This document shows positions 4,966 to 5,402 of a DNA stretch of 5,402 nt, piece after piece (the first letter of the stretch is position 1; each line of letters starts with the position of its first letter). The notes beneath the pieces are model-generated. The model worked only from the letters and a program-made list of their open reading frames with translations, did no database searches and was not told the origin of the DNA. This DNA is from Pseudomonadota bacterium (GTDB taxonomy: Bacteria > Pseudomonadota > Alphaproteobacteria > Caulobacterales > Caulobacteraceae): contig JAEYNH010000066.1 of the NCBI GenBank assembly GCA_023412655.1, forward strand, positions 1-5,402, given 5' to 3'. Both the position numbers and the translations under genes were made by a program.

Positions 4966-5402
4966 ATGACGCCGGAACAGCTGGGCCTGCTCGCCCTGCA
5001 GGTGGCGGTCATCGTCGCCACGGCGCGCCTGGCGGGCTGGATCTTCCGCCGCGTCCTGGGCCAGCCGGCGGTGGTGGGCGAGATGGTCGCCGGGGTGCTC
5101 CTCGGCCCCTCGCTGTTCGGCCTCCTGGCCCCCGACCTCCAGGCCGCCCTGTTCACCCCCGACACCCGCGAGCCCCTGCGAACCCTCGGCCAGCTGGGGG
5201 TCGGCCGCTACATGGTCCTGGTGGGCCTGGCCTTCGACCGCGGCGAGCTGCGCCGCCAGGCGGCGGGGGCCGGCGCCGTCTGCCTGGCCGGCATGGCCGC
5301 CCCGTTCCTGGCCGCCGCCGCCCTCACCCCCTGGCTCATCGGCGTCCCTGGCCTGTTCGGCCCGGGCGTCGGCCCCCGCGCCGCCGGCCGGTTCCGGGGG
5401 GG
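4966..5402 (+). CDS. CPA2 cation:proton antiporter, N-terminal part (runs off the window)
   Basis: 145 codons are visible with no stop before the window end. The start ATG has a strong SD, GAGGGAGG (4952-4959), at 6-nt spacing. The first helix (about 6-26) leads into LGQPAVVGEMVAGVLLGPSLFG (31-52), the hallmark of the Kef/CPA2 membrane domain (compare LSPLVGYLLAG-VVGPF in the other antiporter here). Hydrophobic segments at 76-90 and 102-127 follow. Full-length relatives are about 400 aa or more, so roughly the first third is present. Compared with my memory of the family, the segment LGVGRYMVLVGLAFD (77-91) is unusual in placing Arg and Gly in a helix normally written like GVVLYMFLVGLEFD. The last residues (GPRAAGRFRG) also deviate from the expected hydrophobic stretch. 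The gene may be genuinely divergent or carry base-call errors near a contig end. Confidence 0.85.
   Translation, partial: MTPEQLGLLALQVAVIVATARLAGWIFRRVLGQPAVVGEMVAGVLLGPSLFGLLAPDLQAALFTPDTREPLRTLGQLGVGRYMVLVGLAFDRGELRRQAAGAGAVCLAGMAAPFLAAAALTPWLIGVPGLFGPGVGPRAAGRFRG

Noticed and set aside
3585..5165. 526-aa open frame on the minus strand
   Set aside because: It is the antisense shadow of the kinase; the encoded protein is Gly/Ala/His-rich and shows no domain.

Overview
The window has very high GC, strong GC bias at third codon positions, and genes of a kind common in Caulobacterales. A perfect match to the Caulobacter housekeeping -10 consensus (GCTANAWC) lies in the cold-shock promoter. 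The best guess is an alphaproteobacterium of the Caulobacter/Phenylobacterium type; this is inferred from style and gene content, since there is no marker gene.

Layout. (1) 67-276, minus: a 69-aa CspA-type cold-shock protein with a long, AT-richer leader (277 to about 405). The leader can fold so that the Shine-Dalgarno (SD) region or the start codon is paired. (2) 502-971, plus: two small genes joined by an ATGA overlap. The first is DUF2188-like and may be leaderless; the second is an unrecognised charged protein. (3) 1009-3585, minus: a probable operon read hpt, then methyltransferase, then antiporter. It encodes a 92-aa stand-alone Hpt phosphotransfer protein, a SAM-dependent methyltransferase with an NPPY motif, and a YbaL/RosB-like CPA2 cation:proton antiporter that lacks the usual C-terminal NAD-binding (RCK) domain. 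(4) 3654-4850, plus: a soluble GAF-HisKA-HATPase histidine kinase, divergent from hpt across a short shared control region; a TTG start fits better than the upstream ATG. (5) 4966 to the window end, plus: the N-terminal third or so of a second CPA2 antiporter. It sits behind a LacI/GntR-type palindromic operator and a strong SD, and runs off the edge.

How they may work together. The kinase and the Hpt protein are natural phosphorelay partners, but neither carries a receiver domain and no response regulator is present, so the middle and end of the relay lie elsewhere. The signalling pair is flanked by two ion/proton antiporters, one co-oriented behind hpt and one downstream of the kinase. A link to envelope or pH/redox stress is possible but unproven.

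I see no RNA genes, insertion sequences, CRISPR arrays or phage genes. No clearly new multi-gene system is evident. The items most worth checking are the csp leader structures, the hpt/kinase pair with its shared promoter region, the operator before the second antiporter, and signs of base-call error near the right edge.
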